Below, one piece after another: positions 43,877 to 52,146 of a DNA stretch of 64,000 nucleotides. The notes beneath the pieces were generated by a model that worked only from the letters and a program-made list of their open reading frames with translations, was not told where the DNA came from and searched no databases. How positions within the stretch are numbered: position 1 is the first letter of the stretch; each line of letters begins with the position of its first letter. The DNA comes from an uncultured Eubacteriales bacterium (GTDB lineage: Bacteria > Bacillota > Clostridia > Oscillospirales > Oscillospiraceae). The DNA is taken from the NCBI GenBank assembly GCA_900546295.1, contig URCK01000002.1, positions 21,142-85,141 on the forward strand, given 5' to 3'. A program made the translations under genes and the position numbers.

Positions 43877-44716
43877 ATGCTGAAAAAAGCCTATGTCGAG
43901 ATCACGAACTGCTGCAATCTCGCCTGCTCCTTCTGCCCCAAGACAAAGCGCGCGCCGCGCACGATGAGCGCGCAGGAATTTGATCTCGTCCTCTCGCGCC
44001 TCGAAGGGTATGTACAGTACGTTTACCTTCATCTCATGGGCGAGCCGCTGCTGCACCCGGCGCTTTCCTCTCTTTTCGCCCTCGCGGGGGCGCGCGGCAT
44101 GAAGGTGTGCATCACGACGAACGGCACGCTCCTTGAAAAGCGCGCGGATGAGTTGCTGAATGCCGGGAGCCTTCACAAGATCAGTGTTTCGCTCCACAGC
44201 TTTGAGGGCAACGACGGCGCGGACGAGCAGGAGCTTGCCTATCTTGAGCAGGTCTGGGACTTTGCGGAGAAGGCCGCGCAAAAGGGCGTCATTGTGGCGC
44301 TGCGCCTCTGGAACGACGGCGGTGCGGACGCGCGCAACGGCGAAATTCTCGACTTTCTGCGCGCTCGCACGGGAAATGACTGGCCCGAAATGCGCAGCGG
44401 CAGCTTCCTCCTGCGCGACCACCTGTATTTAGAGCGCGCGGGCAAATTCGAATGGCCCGACCTTTCGGCAAATGAATCCGGCGCGCAGTTCTGCTACGGC
44501 CTGCGCGACCAGCTCGGGATACTTGCCGACGGTACCGTGGTACCCTGCTGCCTCGACCACGAGGGCGACATTCCGCTGGGGAACCTCTTTACCCAGCCGC
44601 TTTCGGAAATCCTCGAAAGTCCGCGTGCATGTGCGCTGCGCGAGGGCTTCTCGCAGCGAAGACCCGCCGAAGAGCTATGCCGCCGCTGCGGTTTTGCCGC
44701 GCGCTTCAACAAATGA
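43877..44716 (+). CDS. Radical SAM protein with SPASM-like C-terminus
   Basis: A 279-residue protein. The iron-sulfur motif CNLACSFC is near residue 14, and a C-terminal Cys set (VVPCCLDHEGDIPLGNL, LCRRCGF) suggests a SPASM or twitch domain with a second cluster. It has HLMGEPLLHP and ITTNGTLLEK as in the radical SAM core. The substrate is not evident; no ribosomal peptide precursor is visible next to it. It is the first gene of a run leading into mutY, tdk and a second radical SAM gene. Confidence 0.88.
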   Translation: MLKKAYVEITNCCNLACSFCPKTKRAPRTMSAQEFDLVLSRLEGYVQYVYLHLMGEPLLHPALSSLFALAGARGMKVCITTNGTLLEKRADELLNAGSLHKISVSLHSFEGNDGADEQELAYLEQVWDFAEKAAQKGVIVALRLWNDGGADARNGEILDFLRARTGNDWPEMRSGSFLLRDHLYLERAGKFEWPDLSANESGAQFCYGLRDQLGILADGTVVPCCLDHEGDIPLGNLFTQPLSEILESPRACALREGFSQRRPAEELCRRCGFAARFNK

Positions 44717-44717
44717 T

Positions 44718-45776
44718 ATGATGAGAGAACACTGGGAAAATTTAACTGCGATGACCGCGCCGCTTCTTGCGTGGTATGACTTAAACGGCCGCACGCTGCC
44801 ATGGCGCAGCGTCGTCACGCCGTACCGCACATGGGTCTCGGAGATCATGCTCCAGCAGACGCGCGTCGGCGCGGTCATCCCCTACTTTGAACGCTTCATG
44901 GAAGAGCTTCCCGACGTTTCCGCGCTCGCGGCGGTTTCCGAGGAGCGGCTCTTCAAGCTCTGGGAGGGGCTTGGCTACTACTCGCGGGCAAGGAACCTTC
45001 AGAAGGCGGCGAAGATCGTCGTCTCGGACTTTGGCGGCGTGCTGCCGCAGTCGTATCACGCACTTTTGACGCTCCCCGGCATCGGCGAATACACCGCCGC
45101 CGCCATCGCGTCCATCAACTTTTCCGAGCCGGTCGCAGCGGTGGACGGCAATCTCCTGCGCGTCGCCGCGCGTGTGAGCGGCTGCGGCGAGGACATCATG
45201 GATGCCAAGGTGCGCCGTCTTTTCCGCCAAAGGCTCGATGCGGCCATCGACGCAGACCGCCCCGGCGCGTACAATCAGGCGATGATGGACCTCGGCGCGA
45301 CCGTGTGCCTGCCGAACGGCACGCCCAAGTGCGAGATCTGCCCCGCGCGTACCGTGTGCGAGGCGTACAAAAACGGCCTCACCGAAGTTCTTCCTGTGCG
45401 CGCGAAGAAAAAATCGCGCAGGGTCGAGGAGCGCACGGTGCTGCTGCTCTTTCAGGATGGCAGAATCGCGCTGCGAAAGCGGCCGGACACGGGGCTTCTT
45501 GCAGGTCTCTGGGAATACCCGAACCTCCCCGAGAGCCTTGACGAGGCGGGCGCTCTGCTCGCGCTCGCGCAGCTGGGGCTTTCGGCTGAATCCATTATCC
45601 CCGCCGGCAGCGCCAGGCACATCTTCACCCACATCGAGTGGGACATGAAGGGCTATTTTGCCGAAGTTCGCGGCGAAAGCGACGGCCTCATCTGGGCGGA
45701 CGCTGATGCGTTCGACGCGCTCGCGCTGCCCACGGCATTTAAAAAATACACCGCGCTCGTTCGCGCGCGGCTTTAA
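44718..45776 (+). CDS. mutY: Adenine DNA glycosylase MutY
   Basis: A 352-residue base-excision enzyme that removes adenine opposite 8-oxoguanine. It shows LPWR near the N-terminus, the helix-hairpin-helix LPGIGEYTAAAIASI with catalytic Asp in VDGNLLRV, the Fe-S cluster Cys set (CEICPARTVCEA plus an upstream Cys), and the C-terminal NUDIX-like domain (GLLAGLWEYPNLP, FTHIEWDM). The start lies next to the preceding stop codon, so translation is probably coupled; no strong ribosome binding site is seen and an internal ATG (44751) is an alternative. Confidence 0.94.
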   Translation: MMREHWENLTAMTAPLLAWYDLNGRTLPWRSVVTPYRTWVSEIMLQQTRVGAVIPYFERFMEELPDVSALAAVSEERLFKLWEGLGYYSRARNLQKAAKIVVSDFGGVLPQSYHALLTLPGIGEYTAAAIASINFSEPVAAVDGNLLRVAARVSGCGEDIMDAKVRRLFRQRLDAAIDADRPGAYNQAMMDLGATVCLPNGTPKCEICPARTVCEAYKNGLTEVLPVRAKKKSRRVEERTVLLLFQDGRIALRKRPDTGLLAGLWEYPNLPESLDEAGALLALAQLGLSAESIIPAGSARHIFTHIEWDMKGYFAEVRGESDGLIWADADAFDALALPTAFKKYTALVRARL

Positions 45777-45795
45777 AAGAGGGAGAACAACGACC

Positions 45796-46389
45796 ATGGC
45801 ACAGCTTTATTTCAAGTACGGCGCAATGGGCTCGAGCAAGACCGCCAACGCGCTGATGACGCGCTTCAACTACGAAGAGCGCGGACAGAAAACGCTGCTC
45901 TGCAAGCCCCAGCTCGACACGCGCGACGGCGACCACATGGTACACTCGCGCATCGGCCTTGAGTACCCCTGCGCTTACTTCCACGAGATGCGCGCGATGA
46001 GCGAGGAAGAGCTCAAGGAAAACGCCTGCATCATCGTCGATGAGGCGCAGTTCCTCACGAAGGAGGAAGTGCTTTACCTCGTCCACCTCGTTGACGACTG
46101 CGGCATCCCCGTCATCTGCTACGGGCTGCGCGCGGACTTCAAGGGCGACCTCTTCCCCGGCAGCTACGAACTGCTCGTCATGGCCGACAAGCTTGAAGAG
46201 GTCAAGACCATCTGCTGGTGCGGCAAGAAGGCCGCCTTCAACGCCCGCTTTGATGAAAACGGCCGCGTCGTCAAGCAGGGCGCGCAGGTCGTCATCGGCG
46301 CGAACGACCAGTACATCGGCCTCTGCCGCAAGCACTGGATGCTCGGTGACCTCGGCCCCGACTTCAACGGTCAGGGCACGGGCGACTGA
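45796..46389 (+). CDS. tdk: Thymidine kinase
   Basis: A 197-residue type II thymidine kinase that salvages thymidine to dTMP. The P-loop is YGAMGSSKTANAL, the Walker B region is CIIVDEAQFL, and the zinc lasso has CWCGKKAAFNARF and LCRKHW. The ATG at 45796 has GAGGGAG upstream. A dCMP deaminase lies two genes away, fitting pyrimidine nucleotide supply. Confidence 0.95.
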   Translation: MAQLYFKYGAMGSSKTANALMTRFNYEERGQKTLLCKPQLDTRDGDHMVHSRIGLEYPCAYFHEMRAMSEEELKENACIIVDEAQFLTKEEVLYLVHLVDDCGIPVICYGLRADFKGDLFPGSYELLVMADKLEEVKTICWCGKKAAFNARFDENGRVVKQGAQVVIGANDQYIGLCRKHWMLGDLGPDFNGQGTGD

Positions 46390-47261
46390 TGCGCTGCGAG
46401 ATCTGCCCCCGCCGCTGCGGCGCGGAGCGCACGGGGGAATTATCGGGCGGCGTGTGCCGCATGCCCGCGGGGATCGTCGTCGCGCGCGCGATGCTGCACC
46501 TCTGGGAAGAGCCGGTGCTCAGCGGCAAAAACGGCGCGGGCTGCATCTTCTTCTCCGGCTGCAATTTGGGCTGCGTCTTCTGCCAGAACGGGCGCATCAG
46601 CCACGAGAATTTCGGTAAAGTCATTACGCCCGCGCACCTGCGCGAGATCATGGAAGACCTCGTTTCGCAGGGCGCGCACTGCATCGACCTGGTCACGCCC
46701 ACGCATTTTACGCCGTGGGTGCTCGAAGCGCTGGATCAGCCGCTTCCCGTCCCCGTTGTGTGGAACAGCGGCGGCTACGAGCGCGTGGAAACACTCAGAA
46801 CGCTCAAGGGCAAGGTGCAGATCTATCTGCCCGACTTAAAATACGCCATGGAGCGCCCCGCGCGCGAGCTTTCCGCCGCGCCGGACTACTTTGAAGCTGC
46901 CTCCGCGGCCATCGACGAGATGGTGCGCCAGGTCGGTGCATACCAGATTGGCGAGGACGGGCTGATGAAGTCGGGTGTCATCCTGCGCCACCTCGTCCTG
47001 CCGGGGCAGATGGAGAACACCAAGCGCGTCATCGACTATGTTTCGTCCCACTTCCCGCCGAAGACCGTGCTCTTTTCGCTCATGAGCCAGTACACGCCGC
47101 AGAGCGGCGCGACCGGCGCGCTCGCGCGGCGCTTAAATGAGCGCGAATACCGCACGGCGGTACAGTACATGCGCGACTGCGGCCTGACCGACGGCTTTTG
47201 TCAGGAGCTCTCGAGCGCCAAAGAGGAATACACGCCCGTCTTTGACTTGCAGGGCGTCTGA
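46389..47261 (+). CDS. Radical SAM protein (putative pyruvate-formate-lyase-activase-like)
   Basis: A 290-residue radical SAM enzyme. An N-terminal Cys-rich start (CEICPRRCGAER) precedes FFSGCNLGCVFCQNGRIS, the CxxxCxxC cluster. VVWNSGGYE and LPDLKYA are typical of the group often annotated as PflA-like or AmmeMemoRadiSam-related. The true glycyl radical or other substrate is unknown. Its start overlaps the tdk stop by one base (TGATG). Confidence 0.88.
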   Translation: MRCEICPRRCGAERTGELSGGVCRMPAGIVVARAMLHLWEEPVLSGKNGAGCIFFSGCNLGCVFCQNGRISHENFGKVITPAHLREIMEDLVSQGAHCIDLVTPTHFTPWVLEALDQPLPVPVVWNSGGYERVETLRTLKGKVQIYLPDLKYAMERPARELSAAPDYFEAASAAIDEMVRQVGAYQIGEDGLMKSGVILRHLVLPGQMENTKRVIDYVSSHFPPKTVLFSLMSQYTPQSGATGALARRLNEREYRTAVQYMRDCGLTDGFCQELSSAKEEYTPVFDLQGV

Positions 47262-47337
47262 GCGGCGAACGGTCACCCAAGAAAAAATTGATAACAAATC
47301 GAAATATCTCTCGATAAAACAACAAGGAGGACTCGAT

Positions 47338-47808
47338 ATGGAGCGTGTCAGCAAGCGGAATTACTATCTGGACATCGCGCAGACGGTGCTTGAGCGCGCG
47401 ACGTGCCTGCGCCGCGTCTACGGTGCGATCATCGTCAAAAACGATGAAATCATCTCTACAGGCTACAATGGCGCGCCGCGCGGACGCAAGAACTGCGTCG
47501 ACCTCGGCTACTGCACGCGCGAGCAGCTCAAGGTCCCGCGCGGCGAGCGCTACGAGCTCTGCCGCAGCGTCCACGCCGAGGCAAACGCCATCATCTCCGC
47601 CCAGCGGCGCGACATGGTCGGCGCGAGCATCTATCTGGTCGGACGCGACGCGCGCAGCGGCGAGCTGCTGCACGACGCGACAAGCTGCCCCATGTGCCGC
47701 CGCATGATCATCAACGCGGGGCTTGACGAGGTCGTTATCCGCCGCACGGAAACCGAATTCGACATCGTTCCGGTCCAAACCTGGATCGACGAGGACGATT
47801 CTTTGTAA
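47338..47808 (+). CDS. Deoxycytidylate deaminase family protein
   Basis: A 156-residue zinc deaminase of the dCMP deaminase group. It has HAEANAI (catalytic His and Glu) and SCPMCRRMIINAG (zinc Cys pair), with GYNGAPRG for nucleotide binding. It should convert dCMP to dUMP. The ATG at 47338 has AAGGAGG upstream. Confidence 0.93.
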   Translation: MERVSKRNYYLDIAQTVLERATCLRRVYGAIIVKNDEIISTGYNGAPRGRKNCVDLGYCTREQLKVPRGERYELCRSVHAEANAIISAQRRDMVGASIYLVGRDARSGELLHDATSCPMCRRMIINAGLDEVVIRRTETEFDIVPVQTWIDEDDSL

Positions 47809-47813
47809 AATCC

Positions 47814-47843
47814 TTGCAAATACCGCTGTAACGGTGGTAAACT
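47814..47843 (+). promoter_or_regulatory. Promoter of metG
   Basis: TTGCAA (47814-47819), 18-nt spacer, TAAACT (47838-47843). No T-box leader is visible. Confidence 0.6.
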
Positions 47844-47898
47844 GTAGCTAATTACGCCCCGCTTTCATTCGGCGTGGGCAGAAAAGAGGAAAGCATCA

Positions 47899-49863
47899 AT
47901 GGACAAGAAGAGATTTTATATCACGACCCCCATCTATTACCCCTCCGACAAGCTCCACATCGGCCACACCTACTGCACCGTGGCGACCGACGCGATGGCG
48001 CGCTACAAGCGCCTGACGGGCTACGACGTGATGTTCCTGACCGGAACGGACGAGCACGGCCAGAAGATCGAAGACAAGGCCAAGGCCGCGGGTGTGACCC
48101 CGCAGCAGTTCGTCGATAACATCGTCTGCGGCGAAAAGGGCATTCTCGACCTGTGGAAGCTCATGAATATTTCGAACGACCGCTTCATCCGCACGACGGA
48201 CGACTATCACGTTGCGGCCGTCCAGAAGATCTTCAAGAAGATGCACGACAACGGCGACATCTACAAGGGCACCTACAAGGGCAAGTACTGCAAGCCCTGC
48301 GAGAGCTTCTGGACGGAGAGCCAGCTTGTCGACGGCAAGTGCCCCGACTGCGGGCGCGACGTGGAGGACGCCGAGGAGGAGGCCTACTTCTTCAAGCTTT
48401 CGAAGTACGCCGACCGCGTGCAGCACCTGCTCGAGGACACCGACTTTCTCCAGCCCGCCTCCCGCGTGAACGAGATGGTCAACAACTTCATCAAGCCGGG
48501 CCTCGAAGACCTCTGCGTTTCCCGCACGAGCTTCACCTGGGGCATCCCCGTGGACTTTGACCCCGGCCACGTCGTTTACGTCTGGGTCGATGCGCTCTTC
48601 AACTACTGCACGGCGCTCGGCTTCATGAACGACAAGTACGACGATTACGACAAGTTCTGGCCCGCCGACGTGCACTTCGTCGGCAAGGAGATCGTCCGCT
48701 TCCACTCCATCATCTGGCCCGCGATGCTCATGAGTATGGGCATGCCGCTTCCCAAGCACGTTTACGGCCACGGCTGGCTCGTGATGGACGGCGGCAAGAT
48801 GTCGAAGTCCAAGGGCAACGTCGTCGACCCCTATGTGCTCGCCGAGCGCTTCGGCGTGGACGCGCTGCGCTTCTTCCTGCTGCGCACCTTCCCCTTCGGC
48901 TCGGACGGCAACTTCTCCAACGAGCTGCTCATCAACACCATCAATGTCGACCTTGCCAACGACCTCGGCAACCTCGTCTCCCGCACGACGGCGATGGTCG
49001 AAAAGTACTTCGGCGGCACGCTGCCGGAAAGCCGTCAGGCCGATCCTCTCGACGACGAGCTCATCTCCCAGCTCTCGGCTCTTCGCGGCAAGTACGAGAC
49101 CGAGATGGAGAAGTTCCAGTTCCAGAACGCGCTCGAGCTCATCTTCAAGTGCATCCAGCGCGCCAACAAGTATATTGACGAGACCGCGCCCTGGGCGCTC
49201 GCCAAGGACGAGGCGAACAAGCCCCGCCTTGCCTCCGTCATGTATAACCTTCTCGAGAGCATCCGCATCTGCACGGTGCTGCTCACGCCCTTCATCCCCG
49301 ATTCCTGCGACAAGATCTTCGCGCAGATCGGCGCGTGCGCGTGCTGCCGCGACTGGGACAGCGCCGCAAAGTGGGGCAGCCTGAATCCCACCATCACCGT
49401 TCATAAGGGCGAGGCCATCTTCCCGCGCGTGGACGCGCAGAAGGCGCTTGAAGAGCTCGAGGCCATTCAGGAGGCGCAGAAGAAGGCAGCTCTCCCCGCA
49501 ATGGAGTTTGAACCGATGGCGGAGGAAAAGGTCGATTTCGACACCTTCTGCAAGTCTGACTTCCGCGCCGTCAAGGTCAAGGCCTGCGAGGCCGTGAAGA
49601 AGAGTGACAAGCTCCTGCGCTTCACGCTCGACGACGGCACCGGCACCGACCGTCAGATCCTCTCCGGCATCCACAAGTTCTACGAGCCGGAGGAGCTTGT
49701 CGGCAAGACGCTCGTCGCCATCGTCAACCTGCCCCCGCGCAAGATGATGGGGCTTGAGAGCTGCGGCATGCTGCTCTCCGCCGTCCACACCGAAAAGGGC
49801 GAGGAAAAGCTCAACCTCATCATGGTGGACGACAAGATCCCCGCAGGCGCAAAGCTCTGCTGA
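47899..49863 (+). CDS. metG: Methionyl-tRNA synthetase
   Basis: A 654-residue class I synthetase. HIGH appears as HIGHTYCT, zinc-knuckle Cys pairs are CKPCESFW and CPDCG, and KMSKS is MDGGKMSKSKGN. The C-terminal tRNA-binding domain (about residues 550-654, DFRAVKVKACEAVKKSDKLLRF) is present. It charges tRNA-Met and tRNA-fMet. The methionine ABC operon lies 1 kb downstream after tatD. Confidence 0.97.
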   Translation: MDKKRFYITTPIYYPSDKLHIGHTYCTVATDAMARYKRLTGYDVMFLTGTDEHGQKIEDKAKAAGVTPQQFVDNIVCGEKGILDLWKLMNISNDRFIRTTDDYHVAAVQKIFKKMHDNGDIYKGTYKGKYCKPCESFWTESQLVDGKCPDCGRDVEDAEEEAYFFKLSKYADRVQHLLEDTDFLQPASRVNEMVNNFIKPGLEDLCVSRTSFTWGIPVDFDPGHVVYVWVDALFNYCTALGFMNDKYDDYDKFWPADVHFVGKEIVRFHSIIWPAMLMSMGMPLPKHVYGHGWLVMDGGKMSKSKGNVVDPYVLAERFGVDALRFFLLRTFPFGSDGNFSNELLINTINVDLANDLGNLVSRTTAMVEKYFGGTLPESRQADPLDDELISQLSALRGKYETEMEKFQFQNALELIFKCIQRANKYIDETAPWALAKDEANKPRLASVMYNLLESIRICTVLLTPFIPDSCDKIFAQIGACACCRDWDSAAKWGSLNPTITVHKGEAIFPRVDAQKALEELEAIQEAQKKAALPAMEFEPMAEEKVDFDTFCKSDFRAVKVKACEAVKKSDKLLRFTLDDGTGTDRQILSGIHKFYEPEELVGKTLVAIVNLPPRKMMGLESCGMLLSAVHTEKGEEKLNLIMVDDKIPAGAKLC

Positions 49864-49877
49864 ATAGTCAAAGAGAA

Positions 49878-49904
49878 GAGGGCCGGAGACCGGCCCTCTT
49901 TTTT
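49878..49904 (+). terminator. Terminator between metG and the TatD gene
   Basis: GAGGGCCGG/CCGGCCCTC with a 3-nt loop and TTTTTT. It lies just before the ribosome binding site of the next gene, so tatD may depend on readthrough. Confidence 0.88.
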
Positions 49905-49917
49905 AGAAGGAGACAAC

Positions 49918-50688
49918 ATGAATCTGATCTTTGATACCCACGCCCATTATGACGACGAGGCGTTCGACGCTGACCGCGAGGAATTGCTCGCGTCCATGCC
50001 CGAAAACGGCGTGGGGCTGATCGTCGACCCCGGCTGCGACCTTGAATCGTCGCGCCGCGCGGTGGAGATCGCAGAGAAATACCCCCATGTCTACGCCGCC
50101 GTCGGCTGGCACCCGGAAAACTGCGCGCCCTACACGGGAGAGAGCCTCGACACGCTGCGCGCGTGGGCAAAGAACCCGAAGGTCGTCGCCATCGGCGAGA
50201 TCGGCCTTGACTACTACTGGGAGCAGAACCCGCCGCGAGAGTGGCAGCAGGAGGTCTTCCGCGCGCAGCTCGCGCTGGCGCAGGAGCTTTCTCTCCCCGT
50301 CATCGTGCACGACCGCGACGCGCACGCCGACTCTCTTGCCATCGTGAGGGAATTCCCGGATGTGCGCGGCGTGTTCCACTGCTACTCCGGCAGTGTTGAG
50401 ATCGCGCAGGAGCTTATAGAGCGCGGCTGGTATCTGGGCTTTGACGGGCCGCTGACCTACAAGAACGCGAAGAAGGCCGTCGAGGTCGCGCGCATCGTCC
50501 CGCTCGACAGGGTCCTTCTCGAAACGGACAGCCCTTACATGGCCCCCGTTCCCGTGCGCGGCACGCGCAACGACTCGCGCAACGTTTTCCACATCGCATC
50601 TAAGTTCGCCGAGCTGCGGGGAATGGAAGCCGATGATGTCATCGCGCTGACGAGCGGAAACGGAAAGTGCCTCTTCGGCATCGAATAA
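49918..50688 (+). CDS. TatD family metal-dependent hydrolase/DNase
   Basis: A 256-residue TIM-barrel protein. It has FDTHAHYDDEAFD (metal His pair), GEIGLDYYW, VIVHDRDAH, GVFHCYSGS and LETDSPYM, all the metal-binding motifs of TatD. Members are 3'-5' DNases or related hydrolases. The common gene pair metG-tatD supports the call. The ATG has AAGGAG upstream. Confidence 0.93.
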   Translation: MNLIFDTHAHYDDEAFDADREELLASMPENGVGLIVDPGCDLESSRRAVEIAEKYPHVYAAVGWHPENCAPYTGESLDTLRAWAKNPKVVAIGEIGLDYYWEQNPPREWQQEVFRAQLALAQELSLPVIVHDRDAHADSLAIVREFPDVRGVFHCYSGSVEIAQELIERGWYLGFDGPLTYKNAKKAVEVARIVPLDRVLLETDSPYMAPVPVRGTRNDSRNVFHIASKFAELRGMEADDVIALTSGNGKCLFGIE

Positions 50689-50753
50689 GCGGAATGGCGC
50701 GGCGAATTTTCTGGCATATTACCCGATTCTATCCGCATGTTTATTCTTTCACT

Positions 50754-50771
50754 TTAGTCAAGTGTGACTAA
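50754..50771. promoter_or_regulatory. Palindromic operator candidate upstream of the met promoter
   Basis: TTAGTCA-AGTG-TGACTAA, a perfect 7-bp inverted repeat. It ends 25 bp before the -35 box of the metNIQ promoter. The regulator is unknown. Confidence 0.5.
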
Positions 50772-50796
50772 GTTGCGAAAATCAATGCATTTTTTG

Positions 50797-50825
50797 TTGA
50801 CGCACGCTTTTCGCGGTGCTATGAT
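50797..50825 (+). promoter_or_regulatory. Sigma-A promoter of the met operon
   Basis: TTGACG (50797-50802), 17-nt spacer, TATGAT (50820-50825). Transcription would start about 35 nt before the leader ORF. Confidence 0.85.
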
Positions 50826-50867
50826 ACCCACAACCTCAGTATGATTCTCGGAAGGGATTTCGACGAA

Positions 50868-50990
50868 ATGTTTGCTTACACTTCTCGAATGTTAATGTGC
50901 ATGAACATGGACATGGCGATGCCGATGCCCACGACTGCTCATGCTCATTTGCCTGCCCGATCTGCACAGGAACGAAATTGCCGCCGCTGA
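50868..50990 (+). CDS. Methionine-rich leader peptide of the metNIQ operon
   Basis: A 40-codon ORF with GGAAGGGA upstream. Residues 8-20 read MLMCMNMDMAMPM, so Met occupies every second position (seven Met codons in 13). It lies between the promoter and an intrinsic terminator, and metN follows. The stop codon lies within CCGCTGACAAA (50984-50994), which can pair with TTTG...AGCGG (51028-51042) and would then use up the first arm of the terminator. A ribosome stalled at Met codons leaves this segment free (antitermination); one reaching the stop covers it (termination). This is classical attenuation logic, inferred from sequence. No SAM riboswitch is visible. Confidence 0.75.
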   Translation: MFAYTSRMLMCMNMDMAMPMPTTAHAHLPARSAQERNCRR

Positions 50991-51036
50991 CAAAGGGGCG
51001 CAATCGGGTTTTTACACCCGAACATCGTTTGACCTG

Positions 51037-51069
51037 AAGCGGGGAGCTTTTGAGCTCCCCGCTTTTTTT
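51037..51069 (+). terminator. Attenuator terminator of the met operon
   Basis: A perfect 12-bp stem AAGCGGGGAGCT/AGCTCCCCGCTT with loop TTTG and seven T, between the leader ORF and metN. Confidence 0.92.
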
Positions 51070-51099
51070 GTTTGTTTTTGGGATAAAGGAGGAATTCAC

Positions 51100-52146
51100 T
51101 TGATCGAACTCAAGAACATTTCCAAGGATTTCGGCTCGGGCGAAAAGGCCGTGCACGCCGTGCGCGATGTGTCGCTCACCATCGACTCGGGCGAGATCTT
51201 CGGGATCATCGGCTTCTCGGGAGCCGGTAAATCCACGCTCGTGCGATGCATCAATCTTCTGGAGCGGCCCAGCTCCGGCAGCGTCTTCGTCGCGGGACAG
51301 GACTTAACGGCGCTCTCCGCCAAGGAGCTGCGACAGGCGCGCAAGAAGATCGGCATGATCTTCCAGCACTTCAACCTGATGCCGTCGCGCACGGTGGCCG
51401 GAAACGTCGCCTACCCGCTCAAGGGCAGCGGCCTGAGCAAGGAGGAAATCCGAAAGAAGGTCGCAACGCTCTTGGAGCTCGTCGGCATCGGCGACAAGGC
51501 GGACGCCTACCCCAGCCAGCTCTCCGGCGGGCAGAAGCAGCGCGTGGCCATCGCCCGCGCCCTTGCCAACGACCCGCAGGTGCTGCTGTGCGACGAGGCG
51601 ACCTCCGCGCTCGACCCGCAGACGACGAAAGCGATCCTGCGCCTCTTAAAGCACCTCAACGAGACGCTTGGCATCACGATCGTGCTCATCACGCACGAGA
51701 TGGCCGTCGTCAAGGAGATCTGCAACCGCGTCGCCGTCATGGAATACGGCCGCGTCGTCGAGCAGGGCGAGGTCTTCACGGTCTTCGCTGAGCCGAAGCA
51801 GGACATCACGAAGAGCTTCATCCACACGACCTCGAACCTGCAGAAGGTCGAGGAGCTTATCGCCGAGGATTCTCCGGTGACGCGGCTTCAGCCCGGCGAG
51901 CTCATCGTCCGCCTGTCCTACATCCAGCGCAATGTGAACGAGCCGATCATCTCCGCCGTGTCGCAGCTGTTCAGCGTCTCGCTCAACATCATCTTCGCCG
52001 ATATCACCATCGTGCAGGATTCCCCCATCGGCGGAACGGTCGCCATCATCAGCGGCGAGAGAAAACAGATCACAAAGGCGATCGAATATCTGATCGAAAA
52101 AAACGTCGGAGTGGAGGTCATCAAAGATGCAAGAGCTGATCACTAA
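51100..52146 (+). CDS. metN: Methionine ABC transporter ATPase MetN
   Basis: A 348-residue ATPase. Walker A GFSGAGKST, signature [16 protein letters not shown], and Walker B VLLCDEATSALDPQ are MetN-type. The C-terminal NIL domain (about residues 265-345, VRLSYIQRNVNEPIISAVSQ) binds methionine and inhibits transport when it is abundant. The start is TTG at 51100 with AAAGGAGG upstream; longer frames extend into the terminator. Confidence 0.95.
   Translation: MIELKNISKDFGSGEKAVHAVRDVSLTIDSGEIFGIIGFSGAGKSTLVRCINLLERPSSGSVFVAGQDLTALSAKELRQARKKIGMIFQHFNLMPSRTVAGNVAYPLKGSGLSKEEIRKKVATLLELVGIGDKADAYPSQLSGGQKQRVAIARALANDPQVLLCDEATSALDPQTTKAILRLLKHLNETLGITIVLITHEMAVVKEICNRVAVMEYGRVVEQGEVFTVFAEPKQDITKSFIHTTSNLQKVEELIAEDSPVTRLQPGELIVRLSYIQRNVNEPIISAVSQLFSVSLNIIFADITIVQDSPIGGTVAIISGERKQITKAIEYLIEKNVGVEVIKDARADH

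Noticed and set aside
47896..49788. 630-residue open frame opposite metG
   Set aside because: Antisense shadow of a clear metG gene; composition is biased (Val, Leu, Glu, His) and there is no recognisable family.
50826..51099. SAM riboswitch or T-box upstream of metNIQ
   Set aside because: The core motifs of the SAM-I riboswitch and the T-box consensus near a terminator were looked for and not seen; the Met-codon ORF explains the leader better.
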